NCBI RefSeq assembly: GCF_009380215.1
Contig: NZ_WHUG01000014.1
Location: forward strand, 107,281 to 171,280
Source: Rugamonas aquatica
GTDB taxonomy: Bacteria; Pseudomonadota; Gammaproteobacteria; Burkholderiales; Burkholderiaceae_D
DNA length: 64,000 bases
Reading direction: 5' to 3'
The stretch's first letter is position 1; each line of letters opens with the position of its first letter. The notes beneath the pieces are model-generated. The model was not told the DNA's origin. It worked only from the letters and a program-made list of their open reading frames with translations, and made no database searches. The translations under genes were made by a program, and so were the position numbers. Shown here one piece after another: positions 24,636 to 35,644 of the stretch.

Positions 24636-27434
24636 ATGCCGCCCACTATGCACGTACCAACTCGCTCCAGCATTGTTTCCTTCGCGTTGAAGACGCTCAC
24701 CGGGGCCGTCGCCAGCGCGGTCTTGGTGGCTTCGGCCAACGCAGCCGGGCTCGGCAAGCTGACCGTCCTGTCGTCGCTGGGGCAGCCGCTGCGGGCGGAG
24801 ATCGAACTGACGGCCGTGTCGGCGGACGAGGCGGGCGCACTGGTCGCCAAGCTGGCGCCGGCCGATGCCTTCCGCACCGCGAATATCGATTTCAATCCGA
24901 CCCTGCTGTCGCTGCGCTTCGAAGTCGAGCAGCGCAATGGCCGCCAGGTGATACGCGTAACGTCCACCCAGCCGGTCAACGAACCTTTCGTCGACATGCT
25001 GCTGGAGCTGAACTGGACCGGCGGCCGCATGGTCCGCGAATACACCTTCCTGCTGGATCCGGCCGACATGCGCGCGACGCAATCGCCGCAAGTGGCGCCG
25101 CCGGTGGACCTGAGCCGCAATGCCGCGCCTGCCGCTGCGCCGGCCGTGCCTGCTGCTTCGGCTCCGGCCGCCGCATCGGTTGCGCCTGTCGCGCCGAGCA
25201 CGCCTGCACCGGCACCGGCGCGCCAGCCGGCCGCCAAGCCTGCCGTCAACGAATACACCGTCAAATCCGGCGACAACCTGACCCGTATCGCCAACCAGGT
25301 CAAGCCGGTCGACGTGTCGCTGGACATGATGCTGGTGGCACTGTATCGCGCCAATCCGGAAGCCTTCTCCGGCAACAATATGAACCGCCTGAAGTCGGGC
25401 CAGATCCTGGCCGTGCCGGATGCCGACACGATCCGCAACAGCGCGCCGGAAGGCGAGGCGCGCGGCGTGGTGGTGGCCCATGCGGCGGACTTCAACGCTT
25501 ATCGCGCCAAGCTGGCGGGGCAGGTCGCCAACAGCACGCCGGCCAAGGAGCCGGACACCACCCAGAACGTTTCGGGCAAGATCACCGCCAAGGTGGAAGA
25601 AAAGCCCAGCGCCGTCAACACCGCCAAGGACAAGCTGACGCTGTCGAAAGCCACCTCCAGCGCGCCGGTCGAAGGCAAGACCGGCCTGGCCTTGGAAGAC
25701 AAGGTCGCCCGCCAGAAGGAAATGGACGAGGCCGCCGCGCGCACCAAGGAACTGGAAAAGAACGTCCGCGACCTGGAAAACCTGATGTCGGTCAAGAACA
25801 AGGCCGGCGCGGAAACCGTCAAGCCGTCCGCGTCTGCATCCGCCTCGGCGGCGGCATCGATGCCGGCATCGGCTTCGGTTTCGGCCGAAGCATCGGCGCC
25901 GCCCAAGCCCAAGCGCACGCTGGTGATCCCGCCGAAAAAGCTGGAGCCTAGCCTGTTCGAAACGCTGATGGACAACCTGGAGTACGTGGGCCTGGCCGGC
26001 GCCGGTTTGCTGGCCGCCGCGGGCGCGTTCGTCGCTTCGCGCCGCCGCAAGAAATTCGAAGTGCCGAAGGAAGAAGCCAGCATCCTCGGCGATACCGCGA
26101 TGCCGTCGCAGGCGCTGATCGCCGAAGCCGGCGGCCAGAGCGTCGACACCAACAACAGCGTCTTCAATTCCAACTTCGCGCCATCGGCCAGCCAGCTCGA
26201 CACCAATGAGGTCGATCCGGTGGCGGAGGCGGATGTCTACATCGCCTACGGCCGCGACGCCCAGGCGGAGGAAATCCTGAAGGAAGCGCTGCGCAGCCAT
26301 CCAGAGCGCCACGCTGTGCGCCTGAAGCTGCTGGAAATCTACGTCACCCGCAAAGACCCGCGTTCGTTTGAAACCCAGGCTTCCGAACTGTATTCGCTGA
26401 CGCGCGGCCAGGGCGACGAGTGGGCGCAGGCTGCCGCCATGGGCCAGGCGCTGGACCCGAGCAATCCGCTGTACTCCGAAGGCGCCGCAGCATCCGGCGA
26501 CGACGGTTCCTCCATGTTCGCCGCGCCGGCCGCCGCTGCAGCCGGCGCCGCAGCCTTCAGCGCCGCCGACTTCGCCAGCGACTTCAACGCGCCGGCGCCT
26601 GCTCCGGTGCCTGCCGCCGGCGGCCTGGACCTGGACCTGGGCTTCGACGCCCCGCCTGCCGCCGGCGACAATTCGATGGACTTCGGCAGCGACATGGATA
26701 CCGCCTTGCCGCAAGCCGCCGACGCCTCCGTATCGCCAGCCTCGGTGGCGGCGGAATCCGACAACCTGATGGACTTCGACCTGGGCGGCCTGAGCTTCGA
26801 GCCGACCGCCGCCGCGCCTGCGCCAGCCGAGGCTCCTGCCGCCGAACCGGAAGCGCTGCCGGAAGACGCCTTCAACCTGGCCTTCGACGCCCCGGCCGCG
26901 CCAGCACCTGCACCCGCGCCCGCGCCCGAGGAAGACCTGAGCATGGACTTCGGCCTGGACCTGCCGGTCGAAGCCGCACCGGCTCCGGCCGCATCCAGCC
27001 TGCCGTCCGCCAGCAGCGATCCGCTGGACCTGGACTTGATGAACTTTGAAATTCCCGAAGTGCCGGCCATGCCCGCACCGGCGCCCGCCGCCGAAGCGGA
27101 GATCGACGACTTCGCGCTGCCTGAGGCGGAAGAGGTGGCCCCTGCGCCCGCACCGTCGGCGCAGGAGTTCGACCTGTCCGGCATCGACCTCGACCTGGAC
27201 AGCGCGCTCGGCGGCGCCGGCACTGCGGCCGCAGCCGATGCCGCCCCAGGCCATGTGCGCGACGACAACCTGTCGGCCCACCACATGGAAATGGACACCA
27301 AGCTGGACCTGGCGATCGCCTATCAGGAGATCGGCGACAAGGAAGGCGCGCGCGAACTGCTGGACGAAGTGCTGCGCGGCGGCAGCGACGAGCAGATCGC
27401 CAAGGCCAACGCCATGCGCGCCCAATTGGGGTAA
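24636..27434 (+). CDS. fimV: FimV-type peptidoglycan-binding inner membrane protein
   Basis: 932 residues. A signal or anchor segment (about 12-35) is followed by the FimV N-domain (GLGKLTVLSSLGQPLRAEIE) and a LysM-like peptidoglycan-binding unit near 204-272 (EYTVKSGDNLTRIANQV). A transmembrane helix lies near 449-467, then a long acidic Ala/Pro-rich region and the conserved FimV C-terminal TPR-like motif LDLAIAYQEIGDKEGARELL. FimV organises polar structures, type IV pili and type II secretion. MHVPTR at 24648 is an alternative start. Next to asd and truA, this is its standard Burkholderiales position. Confidence 0.92.
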   Translation: MPPTMHVPTRSSIVSFALKTLTGAVASAVLVASANAAGLGKLTVLSSLGQPLRAEIELTAVSADEAGALVAKLAPADAFRTANIDFNPTLLSLRFEVEQRNGRQVIRVTSTQPVNEPFVDMLLELNWTGGRMVREYTFLLDPADMRATQSPQVAPPVDLSRNAAPAAAPAVPAASAPAAASVAPVAPSTPAPAPARQPAAKPAVNEYTVKSGDNLTRIANQVKPVDVSLDMMLVALYRANPEAFSGNNMNRLKSGQILAVPDADTIRNSAPEGEARGVVVAHAADFNAYRAKLAGQVANSTPAKEPDTTQNVSGKITAKVEEKPSAVNTAKDKLTLSKATSSAPVEGKTGLALEDKVARQKEMDEAAARTKELEKNVRDLENLMSVKNKAGAETVKPSASASASAAASMPASASVSAEASAPPKPKRTLVIPPKKLEPSLFETLMDNLEYVGLAGAGLLAAAGAFVASRRRKKFEVPKEEASILGDTAMPSQALIAEAGGQSVDTNNSVFNSNFAPSASQLDTNEVDPVAEADVYIAYGRDAQAEEILKEALRSHPERHAVRLKLLEIYVTRKDPRSFETQASELYSLTRGQGDEWAQAAAMGQALDPSNPLYSEGAAASGDDGSSMFAAPAAAAAGAAAFSAADFASDFNAPAPAPVPAAGGLDLDLGFDAPPAAGDNSMDFGSDMDTALPQAADASVSPASVAAESDNLMDFDLGGLSFEPTAAAPAPAEAPAAEPEALPEDAFNLAFDAPAAPAPAPAPAPEEDLSMDFGLDLPVEAAPAPAASSLPSASSDPLDLDLMNFEIPEVPAMPAPAPAAEAEIDDFALPEAEEVAPAPAPSAQEFDLSGIDLDLDSALGGAGTAAAADAAPGHVRDDNLSAHHMEMDTKLDLAIAYQEIGDKEGARELLDEVLRGGSDEQIAKANAMRAQLG

Positions 27435-27482
27435 TGCGGCTCCGTATATAATGGCTGACTCAGACATTACATCGGGCAGCAA

Positions 27483-28286
27483 TTGAAACGGATAGCAATC
27501 GGCGTCCAGTACGACGGAACCGCGTGGAACGGCTACCAGAAACAGGCGGACGGCCACACGGTCCAGGATAAACTGGAACAGGCGCTGGAGAAATTCGCCA
27601 GGGTGCCGCTGGCCACCACCTGTGCCGGCCGCACCGATACCGGCGTGCACGCGCTGGAGCAGGTGGTTCACTTCGACACCGAGCTGGTCCGCGACACCCA
27701 TTCCTGGGTGCGCGGCGTCAACGCCTTCCTGCCGCCGTCGATCGCCGTGCGCTGGGCCAAGCAGCTGGACGGCGACCCGAGCGTCAACGACTTCTTCCAC
27801 GCCCGCTTCAGCGCCCGCGCCCGCACCTATCACTACGTGCTGTACAACAATCCGACCCGCTCGCCGCTGCTGGAAGGGCGGGCCGGTTTCTGCTTCCGCC
27901 CGCTGGACGTGGAGCTGATGCGGCAAGCCATCCCGCCGCTGCTGGGCTGGCATGACTTTACAGCCTTCCGCGCCGCGCAGTGCCAGGCCAAGTCGCCGGT
28001 CAAGCTGATGCATGACATCCAGATCAAGCGCCACGGCGAGCTGGTGGTGTTCACCATCACCGCCAACGCCTTCCTGCACCACATGGTGCGCAACCTGGTC
28101 GGCTCGCTGGTCTACATCGGCACCGGGCGCGAGAAGCCGGAATGGCTGGGCCAGCTGCTGGAAACCAAGGACCGCCACGCCGCCGCGCCGACCTTCATGC
28201 CCGACGGCCTCTACCTGGCGAAAATCGACTACGACCCCAAATGGGAATTGCCGCTGGAGACCACCAGCGCCTTGCCCTGGTTCTAA
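27483..28286 (+). CDS. truA: tRNA pseudouridine(38-40) synthase TruA
   Basis: 267 residues with a TTG start (MKRIAIGVQYDGTAWNGYQ); no ATG lies near the conserved N-terminus. Catalytic Asp52 sits in AGRTDTGVHALEQ. It makes pseudouridine in the tRNA anticodon stem. It is located 48 nt after fimV and 9 nt before trpF, so it is probably co-transcribed with both. Confidence 0.96.
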   Translation: MKRIAIGVQYDGTAWNGYQKQADGHTVQDKLEQALEKFARVPLATTCAGRTDTGVHALEQVVHFDTELVRDTHSWVRGVNAFLPPSIAVRWAKQLDGDPSVNDFFHARFSARARTYHYVLYNNPTRSPLLEGRAGFCFRPLDVELMRQAIPPLLGWHDFTAFRAAQCQAKSPVKLMHDIQIKRHGELVVFTITANAFLHHMVRNLVGSLVYIGTGREKPEWLGQLLETKDRHAAAPTFMPDGLYLAKIDYDPKWELPLETTSALPWF

Positions 28287-28971
28287 AGGATCAGCATGCC
28301 ACGTACCCGTATCAAAATCTGCGGCCTGACCCGCGTGGAAGATGTGCAAGCCGTGGTGGATGCCGGCGCCGATGCGATCGGCTTCGTGTTCTACCCGAAG
28401 AGCCCGCGCTACGTCACGCCCGAGCAGGCCGCCGAACTGATACGCGCCGTGCCGCCCTTCATCACCTGCACCGGCCTGTTCGTCAACGCCACACCGGAAG
28501 AGGTGGCCGCTACCTGCAAGGTGGCGCCGATCTCGCTGATCCAGCTGCATGGCGACGAGACGGTGGAGCAGTCGGCCGCCATCGCCGCGGCGGCCGGGCG
28601 ACAGTTCATGCGGGTGTTCCGCGTCAAACCTGACACACAGCCGTCCGATTTGCTAGAATACGAGCAGCTATGCCGCGCCGCCAGTCCCTTGTTCACCAGC
28701 CTGTTGCTGGATACCTATGTGGATGCCTATGGTGGCGCAGGAAAGGGTTTTGATTGGTCTCTCATTCCAAAAGATCTCGCGCCTCGGGTCGTTTTAAGTG
28801 GTGGCTTGAGCGTACACAACGCGACTGACGCGGTGGTACGTGTACGCCCCTACGCCGTCGACATCAGCAGTGGTGTCGAAGCGTCCAAGGGGATCAAGGA
28901 TGCCCGCAAGATCGCCGACTTTGTCGCGGCGGTGCGGGCCGGAGATGCCATGAAAGAAAGCGAAGCCCATC

Positions 28972-30207
<1,236 letters not shown>

Positions 30208-30217
30208 GGAAAACGAC

Positions 30218-31015
30218 ATGTCCAAAATCGCAGCAACTTTCAGCGCCCTGAAGGCGCATAAAAAAACAGCGCTCGTCACCTTCATCACGGCCGGCGATCC
30301 TTCGCCCGAGCTGACCGTGCCGCTGATGCACGCCATGGTGGCCGGCGGCGCCGACATCCTGGAGCTCGGCGTGCCGTTCTCCGATCCGATGGCCGAAGGC
30401 CCGGTGATCCAGCGCGCCTGCGAGCGGGCGCTGGCTCACGGCGTTGGCATCCATGACGTGTTCGGCTACGTGGCGGAATTCCGCAAGACCAATCAGACCA
30501 CGCCGGTGGTGCTGATGGGCTATGCCAATCCGATCGAGCGAATCGGCGCGGCGACGTTCATCGCCAAGTCGAAGGCGGTGGGGGCGGATGGCGCCATCGT
30601 GGTCGATTACCCGCCGGAAGAGTGCGAAGAGTTCGCGGCCGCCATGCGCGCTGCCGAGCTGGACCTGATCTTCCTGCTTGCGCCGACCTCGACCGAAGAG
30701 CGCATCGCGCAGGTGGCCAAGGTTGGCGGCGGCTTCAGCTATTACGTCTCGCTGAAGGGCGTGACGGGCGCAGGCAATATCGACACGGTGGAAGTGGCTG
30801 AACGTCTGACGGCGATCCGCCGGCACGTGCAGTTGCCGATCGGCGTAGGCTTCGGCATCCGCGACGGCGCCACCGCGCGCGCCGTGGCCGAGGTGGCTGA
30901 CGCGGTCGTCATCGGCAGCCGCATCATCCAGGAAATCGAAAGCGCCGGCAAAGACAAGGCCGTGGCCGCTGTACAAACCTTCGTCACCGGCATCCGCACC
31001 GCCCTGGACGCCTGA
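30218..31015 (+). CDS. trpA: Tryptophan synthase alpha subunit
   Basis: 265 residues. Catalytic Glu49 in LELGVPFSDP, then the phosphate-binding GVGFGIRDG. It cleaves indole-3-glycerol phosphate to indole, which is channelled to TrpB. A good AGGAAA site precedes the ATG. The next gene in related genomes is accD; here a toxin-antitoxin pair intervenes. Confidence 0.97.
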   Translation: MSKIAATFSALKAHKKTALVTFITAGDPSPELTVPLMHAMVAGGADILELGVPFSDPMAEGPVIQRACERALAHGVGIHDVFGYVAEFRKTNQTTPVVLMGYANPIERIGAATFIAKSKAVGADGAIVVDYPPEECEEFAAAMRAAELDLIFLLAPTSTEERIAQVAKVGGGFSYYVSLKGVTGAGNIDTVEVAERLTAIRRHVQLPIGVGFGIRDGATARAVAEVADAVVIGSRIIQEIESAGKDKAVAAVQTFVTGIRTALDA

Positions 31016-31041
31016 CCTCCCGCAAATCCCGGCCGCTCACC

Positions 31042-31070
31042 TTGATACATAGTTAAGAACTGACTATGTT
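31042..31070 (+). promoter_or_regulatory. brnTA promoter with overlapping inverted-repeat operator
   Basis: -35 TTGATA (31042-31047), 17 bp, -10 TATGTT (31065-31070). Perfect 7-bp arms ACATAGT (31047-31053) and ACTATGT (31063-31069) overlap both elements. BrnA antitoxins repress their own promoters, so this is a good operator candidate. Confidence 0.65.
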
Positions 31071-31084
31071 GAAGGGGAGCGGTC

Positions 31085-31351
31085 GTGCGCTTCGAGTGGG
31101 ATGCCCGCAAAGCCAATGCCAATTTACGCCAGCACGGAGTGAGCTTTGAAGAAGCTTGCACAGTGTTCGATGATCGGCGCGAAAAGTTGCAGTTCGATGG
31201 CGCTCACTCTGCTATTGAGGACAGATATAGGCTGTTCGGTCACAGTACAGCAGGAAGAATGCTAGTTGTAGTCCACTGTTATCGAGGTGGAGAAGCAATT
31301 CGAGTTATTTCTGCATACAAGGCGTCGCGGACCGAGCGGGCTGACTATTGA
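31085..31351 (+). CDS. brnT: BrnT family type II toxin
   Basis: 88 residues from a GTG start. It shows the BrnT pattern: an N-terminal FEWDARKANANLRQHGVSFE segment, FDDRREK, ED.RY..FGHS and a C-terminal VISAYKASRTERADY. BrnT is a RelE-fold ribonuclease that inhibits translation and is neutralised by BrnA. A GGGGAG site lies a few nt upstream. GC content is clearly lower than in the surrounding trp and acc genes, consistent with horizontal gain. Confidence 0.88.
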   Translation: MRFEWDARKANANLRQHGVSFEEACTVFDDRREKLQFDGAHSAIEDRYRLFGHSTAGRMLVVVHCYRGGEAIRVISAYKASRTERADY

Positions 31352-31361
31352 GAGGTGGGAT

Positions 31362-31637
31362 ATGAGAAAAGAGTATGATTTTTCTAAGGCCGTCCCCAAT
31401 CCTTACTTTGAGAGTCTGAGCAAGGAGATAACATTTCGTCAGGACTTGCGGTCGCTGGCATATTTCGAGGAGCTGGGTAAGCCATACGGTTTGCCGGCGG
31501 AAGAGATGATACGGATGTATTTACGGCATATTGCAGGCTCGGGCTATAAAGCGGATCTTGGCATTTTGACCTTGGAGGAGCGCGATCGGCTGCGGGCAAC
31601 GCTGGAAAGAGAGGGTAAGCTTCCCCGGAAGACGTAG
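31362..31637 (+). CDS. brnA: BrnA family antitoxin
   Basis: 91 residues starting MRKEYDFSKAVPNPYFESL; the ATG at 31362 follows a GAGGTGGG site and lies 10 nt after brnT. The ribbon-helix-helix segment (KEITFRQDLRSLAYFEELGK, GLPAEEMIRMYLRH) would bind DNA and the toxin, making the pair autoregulated. It ends in a lysine/arginine-rich tail. Confidence 0.85.
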   Translation: MRKEYDFSKAVPNPYFESLSKEITFRQDLRSLAYFEELGKPYGLPAEEMIRMYLRHIAGSGYKADLGILTLEERDRLRATLEREGKLPRKT

Positions 31638-31759
31638 TGGTTTACCTCTAAAAATCCGTCAATTTCATGACGAACCTTAAAAATTGTTGTACAGCAAAGT
31701 TCGACAGGGGGGCAAGAAACGGCTACACTTCGGCCACAAGTTAGCTGCAAGGAGAATTT

Positions 31760-32632
31760 ATGAGTTGGTTGGAAAAACTGCTGCCCCCACGTATCCAGCG
31801 TTCCGACGCTGCCGCACGTAAGACCATGCCCGAGGGCCTGTGGGTCAAATGCCCGTCCTGCGAAGCCGTCCTGTACCGCACCGATCTGGAATCGAACCTG
31901 CACGTTTGCCCGAAATGCGACCATCACATGCGCATCCGCGCCCGTGAACGCCTCGACAGCCTGCTCGACGCCGGCGGCCGCTATGAAGTCGGCATGGACA
32001 CCCTGCCGGTCGATACGCTGAAATTCAAAGACAGCAAGAAATACCCCGACCGCCTCAAACAAGCCATGGAAGCCACCGGCGAGACCGATGCGCTGATCGT
32101 CATGGGCGGCGCCATCATGAGCCTGCCGTGCGTGGTGGCTTGCTTCGAATTCGAATTCATGGGCGGCTCCATGGGCTCCGTGGTCGGCGAGCGCTTCGTG
32201 CGCGGCGCGCAAGTGGCCCTGGAACAGAAAGTGCCGTTCATCTGCATCACCGCCACCGGTGGCGCCCGTATGCAAGAAGGTCTGCTGTCGCTGATGCAAA
32301 TGGCGAAAACCACCGCCATGCTGACCAAGCTGGCCGACAAGAAGCTGCCATTCATCAGCGTGCTGACCGACCCGACTATGGGCGGCGTGTCCGCCTCGTT
32401 CGCCTTCATGGGCGACGTCGTCATCGCCGAGCCGAAAGCGCTGATCGGCTTCGCCGGCCCGCGCGTGATCGAAAACACCGTGCGCGAAAAACTGCCGGAA
32501 GGCTTCCAGCGTGCCGAGTTCCTCGTCACCAAGGGCGCCGTCGACATGATCGTCGACCGCCGCAAGATGCGCGAAGAAATCGCCCGTCTGATGGCATTGC
32601 TGCAAAATCAAGCTGTCGAGGTACTGGCCTAA
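31760..32632 (+). CDS. accD: Acetyl-CoA carboxylase carboxyltransferase beta subunit
   Basis: 290 residues. The N-terminal zinc ribbon has C31-x2-C34 and C50-x2-C53, and the carboxyltransferase core contains MGGSMGSVVGERF and ITATGGARMQEG. With AccA it transfers the carboxyl group from biotin to acetyl-CoA. An AAGGAG site precedes the ATG. Start and length are typical. Confidence 0.97.
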   Translation: MSWLEKLLPPRIQRSDAAARKTMPEGLWVKCPSCEAVLYRTDLESNLHVCPKCDHHMRIRARERLDSLLDAGGRYEVGMDTLPVDTLKFKDSKKYPDRLKQAMEATGETDALIVMGGAIMSLPCVVACFEFEFMGGSMGSVVGERFVRGAQVALEQKVPFICITATGGARMQEGLLSLMQMAKTTAMLTKLADKKLPFISVLTDPTMGGVSASFAFMGDVVIAEPKALIGFAGPRVIENTVREKLPEGFQRAEFLVTKGAVDMIVDRRKMREEIARLMALLQNQAVEVLA

Positions 32633-32715
32633 GAATCGGCCAGTTTCCCACGCAACGGCGCGCAATCGGCTATCATGCCGGCCTGCGCGCCGTTTTTCAT
32701 TTCTGAGCCATCATC

Positions 32716-34005
32716 ATGTCGAACCTCCCAACTACTTTGCCTGCCTGGCTTGCGCTGCTTGAATCGCGCCATGCCGAAACCGTCATCAACATGGGCCTGG
32801 ACCGCGTACTCGCCGTCAAGGAGCGTCTGCAGCTGAGCTTTAGCTGCCCCGTCATCATGGTGGCCGGCACCAACGGCAAGGGTTCGACCTGCGCCATGCT
32901 GGAATCGGTGCTGATGCGCGCCGGCTACAAGGTCGGCCTGTACATCAAGCCGCACTTCCTGGACTTTAACGAGCGCGCCCGCATCAACGGCGAGCTGGCC
33001 AGCGACGACGTGCTGGTGGCCGCCTTCAACGCGGTCGAGGCCGTGCGCGGCGATACCCCGCTGACCTATTTCGAATTCACCACGCTGGCCATCATGCACC
33101 TGATCGCGGGCGCCGGCATGGATGTCGCGATCCTGGAAGTGGGCCTGGGCGGCCGCCTGGACGCGGTCAACATCGTCGATGCCGACGTCGCCATCGTCAC
33201 CAGCGTCGATATCGACCATACCGATTACCTGGGCGATACCCGCGAAGCGATCGGCTTCGAGAAGGCCGGCATCTTCCGCGCCGGTAAAACCGCGATCTGC
33301 TCGGACCCGGTGCCGCCGCAATCGCTGATCGACCACGCCAACGCCATCGGCGCCGACCTGTGGCTGATGGGTCGCGATTTCAACTATTCCGGCGACAAGC
33401 AGCAGTGGAACTACGGCGGCCGTTCGCAGCGCCGCAATTCGCTGGCTTACCCTAGCCTGCGCGGCGCCAACCAGATCCTCAACGCCTCGGCCGTGCTGGC
33501 CGCGCTGGAAGCGCTGAAGCTGGAATTGCCGGTGGGCGCGCAGGAAGTGCGTACCGGCCTGGTGACGGTGGAACTGCCGGGCCGCTTCCAGGTGCTGCCT
33601 GGCCGCCCGACCGTGATCCTGGACGTGGCGCACAATCCGCACGCGGCCTCGGCGCTGAACCAGAACCTCGGCAACATGGGCTTCCACCCGTACACCTACG
33701 CCGTGTTCGGCTCCATGCACGACAAGGATATCGACGGCGTGATCGCCGCCATGTCCGAGCATGTGGACCACTGGTGCCTGGCCACGCTGCCGTCGCCGCG
33801 CTCTGCCAGCGCCTCGGAACTGGCGGCCAAGGTGCAGATCGTGCAGGAAGAAAAGGCTGAGCGCACCATCAATATCTTCGACGATCCGGGCTCTGCATAT
33901 GCAAATGCGATCAGCCGAGCCGGGGAGAATGATAGAATTGTGGTCTTTGGATCTTTCCTCACGGTCGCCGGCGTCATGGCGGCGCGAAAATCCGCATTCC
34001 ATTGA
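32716..34005 (+). CDS. folC: Dihydrofolate synthase / folylpolyglutamate synthase FolC
   Basis: 429 residues. The P-loop GTNGKGST (51-58), the DVAILEVGLGGRLDAVNIVD Mur-ligase-like block and a C-terminal DVAHNPHAA motif are present. It adds glutamate to dihydropteroate and folates. Its position between accD and the SPOR gene is the usual one in Burkholderiales. Confidence 0.96.
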   Translation: MSNLPTTLPAWLALLESRHAETVINMGLDRVLAVKERLQLSFSCPVIMVAGTNGKGSTCAMLESVLMRAGYKVGLYIKPHFLDFNERARINGELASDDVLVAAFNAVEAVRGDTPLTYFEFTTLAIMHLIAGAGMDVAILEVGLGGRLDAVNIVDADVAIVTSVDIDHTDYLGDTREAIGFEKAGIFRAGKTAICSDPVPPQSLIDHANAIGADLWLMGRDFNYSGDKQQWNYGGRSQRRNSLAYPSLRGANQILNASAVLAALEALKLELPVGAQEVRTGLVTVELPGRFQVLPGRPTVILDVAHNPHAASALNQNLGNMGFHPYTYAVFGSMHDKDIDGVIAAMSEHVDHWCLATLPSPRSASASELAAKVQIVQEEKAERTINIFDDPGSAYANAISRAGENDRIVVFGSFLTVAGVMAARKSAFH

Positions 34006-34027
34006 ACGCACAGGACTGAAATCACGC

Positions 34028-35098
34028 ATGGGCTTGTTCTCGAAACTCGGTAAAAACAAGCAAGAGACCGCTGGTCAAGACAGCGGCTATTACACCAGCG
34101 CAGATGACCAGGACGCGACGGAGCGCGCACGCTCCAAGCGCGCCTCGTCGGCGGATGGTTCCGCCAAATCCCGCCGCAGCAAAGACCGCGAAGCGGACGA
34201 CCCGGTGTTGCCGGAAAAGAAACGCGCACGCCGCCGCCTGGTCGGCGCCATCGCGCTGGCGCTGGGCGTCGCCATCGGCCTGCCGATGGTGCTCGATTCC
34301 GAACCTAAGCCGCTGTCGTCCGACATCGAAATCAAAATCCCTGCCAAGGACAAGCCGGCCGATGCCGCGCCTGCCGCCGCACCGGTAGCCCAGAGCGCCG
34401 CGCTGGACAGCAGGGAAGAAATCGTCGAAGACGTCAAACCGGCCAAGCCGGCCGCCGCCGCTCCGGTAGCCGCGCTGGCCGCCGCCGCGCCGGCCACGCC
34501 GCCCGCCATCGCCCCCGTCAAGGTCGACACGAGCAAGGCCGACGCCCTCAAGCGCGAAGCCGAGCAAAAGGCCGAAGCCAAGCTGAAAGCCGAAGCCAAG
34601 GCGGAAGCCATCGCCAGGAACAAGGCCGACAACGAAGCCAAAGCCCGCCAGGACGCCGACTACAAGGCGGAAATCGAACGCAAGCAGGCTGAGGTGAAAG
34701 CCGAAGCCAAGGCCAAGGCCGACGCCAGGGAAACCGAACGCAAGCTGGCCGAAGCCAAGGCCGCCAAGCAGGCCGACAGCGTCAAGCCGGCCGCCGGCAG
34801 CTCGGAAGATGCGCGCGCGCTGGCCATCCTGGAAGGCAAGGCCGCCGCCAAGCCTGCGGCCGCCGCCGAAGCGGGGCAGAAATTCGTACTGCAAGTGGCC
34901 GCGCTGAGCGACCAGGGCAAGGTGGACGAGCTGCGCGACAAGCTCAAGAAAGCCGGCATCAGCTCCTTCACGCAGAAGACGCCGTCCGGCGACATCACCC
35001 GCGTGCGTGTGGGGCCGTTCACCAACAAGGATGAAGCGGAAAAAGTACGGGCCAAGCTGACCGCGATGGGCCTGAGCGGCCGTCTCGAAACCGTCTGA
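34028..35098 (+). CDS. SPOR-domain cell division/cell wall protein (DedD-like)
   Basis: 356 residues. A cytoplasmic basic N-terminus is followed by one transmembrane helix (71-89), a long Lys/Ala/Glu-rich helical periplasmic stalk (about 165-265) and a SPOR domain (about 284-356: KFVLQVAALSDQGKVDELRD and RVRVGPFTNKDEAEKV). SPOR domains bind denuded peptidoglycan at the septum. The ATG at 34028 is 22 nt after folC; an in-frame extension into folC is unlikely to be used. Confidence 0.9.
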   Translation: MGLFSKLGKNKQETAGQDSGYYTSADDQDATERARSKRASSADGSAKSRRSKDREADDPVLPEKKRARRRLVGAIALALGVAIGLPMVLDSEPKPLSSDIEIKIPAKDKPADAAPAAAPVAQSAALDSREEIVEDVKPAKPAAAAPVAALAAAAPATPPAIAPVKVDTSKADALKREAEQKAEAKLKAEAKAEAIARNKADNEAKARQDADYKAEIERKQAEVKAEAKAKADARETERKLAEAKAAKQADSVKPAAGSSEDARALAILEGKAAAKPAAAAEAGQKFVLQVAALSDQGKVDELRDKLKKAGISSFTQKTPSGDITRVRVGPFTNKDEAEKVRAKLTAMGLSGRLETV

Positions 35099-35116
35099 TC
35101 CAGCAGGCTGCCCGAC

Positions 35117-35605
35117 GTGACGATCTTTGATTACCTGGTGATTTTTGTATTGGTCGCGTCGGTCATCATCAGCATGATGCGCGGCCTGGTGAAGGAAGTG
35201 TTGTCATTGGCAAGCTGGGTGGTGGCCTTCGTGGTCGCCAACGCTTACGCCGCCGCGCTGGCGCAGATGCTGCCGCCGGTGGTGCCGGGCGAGGTGTTGC
35301 GCCTGATCCTGGCTTTTATCGCGCTGTTCATCGGCGTACGGATTTTGATGGGCCTGCTGGCCATGGCGCTGGGCGCCTTGCTCGATGCCGGCGGCCTCAG
35401 CCTGGTGGATCGCGCGCTGGGCATGGTGTTCGGCTTCGGCCGCGGCCTTGTCATTGTGCTGGCCGGTGTCATCCTGTGTGGGATGACGTCGATACCGCAA
35501 CAAGCATTCTGGAAGGATGCGCTATTGAGTCCGCTTGCGGAGACCGGAGCGCATACGGTGAAAGCCTTTCTTCCCGCTGCCATGGCGCAGCATGTGAATT
35601 TTTGA
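35117..35605 (+). CDS. cvpA: CvpA family membrane protein
   Basis: 162 residues, GTG start, with four hydrophobic segments and the CvpA pattern FDYLVIFVLVASVIISMMRG and VKEVLSLASWVVAF at the N-terminus. CvpA is required for colicin V production in E. coli and affects cell-envelope stress; it regularly sits just upstream of purF, as here. Confidence 0.92.
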   Translation: MTIFDYLVIFVLVASVIISMMRGLVKEVLSLASWVVAFVVANAYAAALAQMLPPVVPGEVLRLILAFIALFIGVRILMGLLAMALGALLDAGGLSLVDRALGMVFGFGRGLVIVLAGVILCGMTSIPQQAFWKDALLSPLAETGAHTVKAFLPAAMAQHVNF

Positions 35606-35644
35606 ATTCTTTAAATCTGTAGCACCAAGTCCAGGAGCAACATC

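Noticed and set aside
24525..28550. 1341-codon open frame antisense to fimV-truA
   Set aside because: It is a high-GC shadow; its His/Arg/Gly/Gln-rich composition is the reverse reading of normal genes that have full family matches on the other strand.
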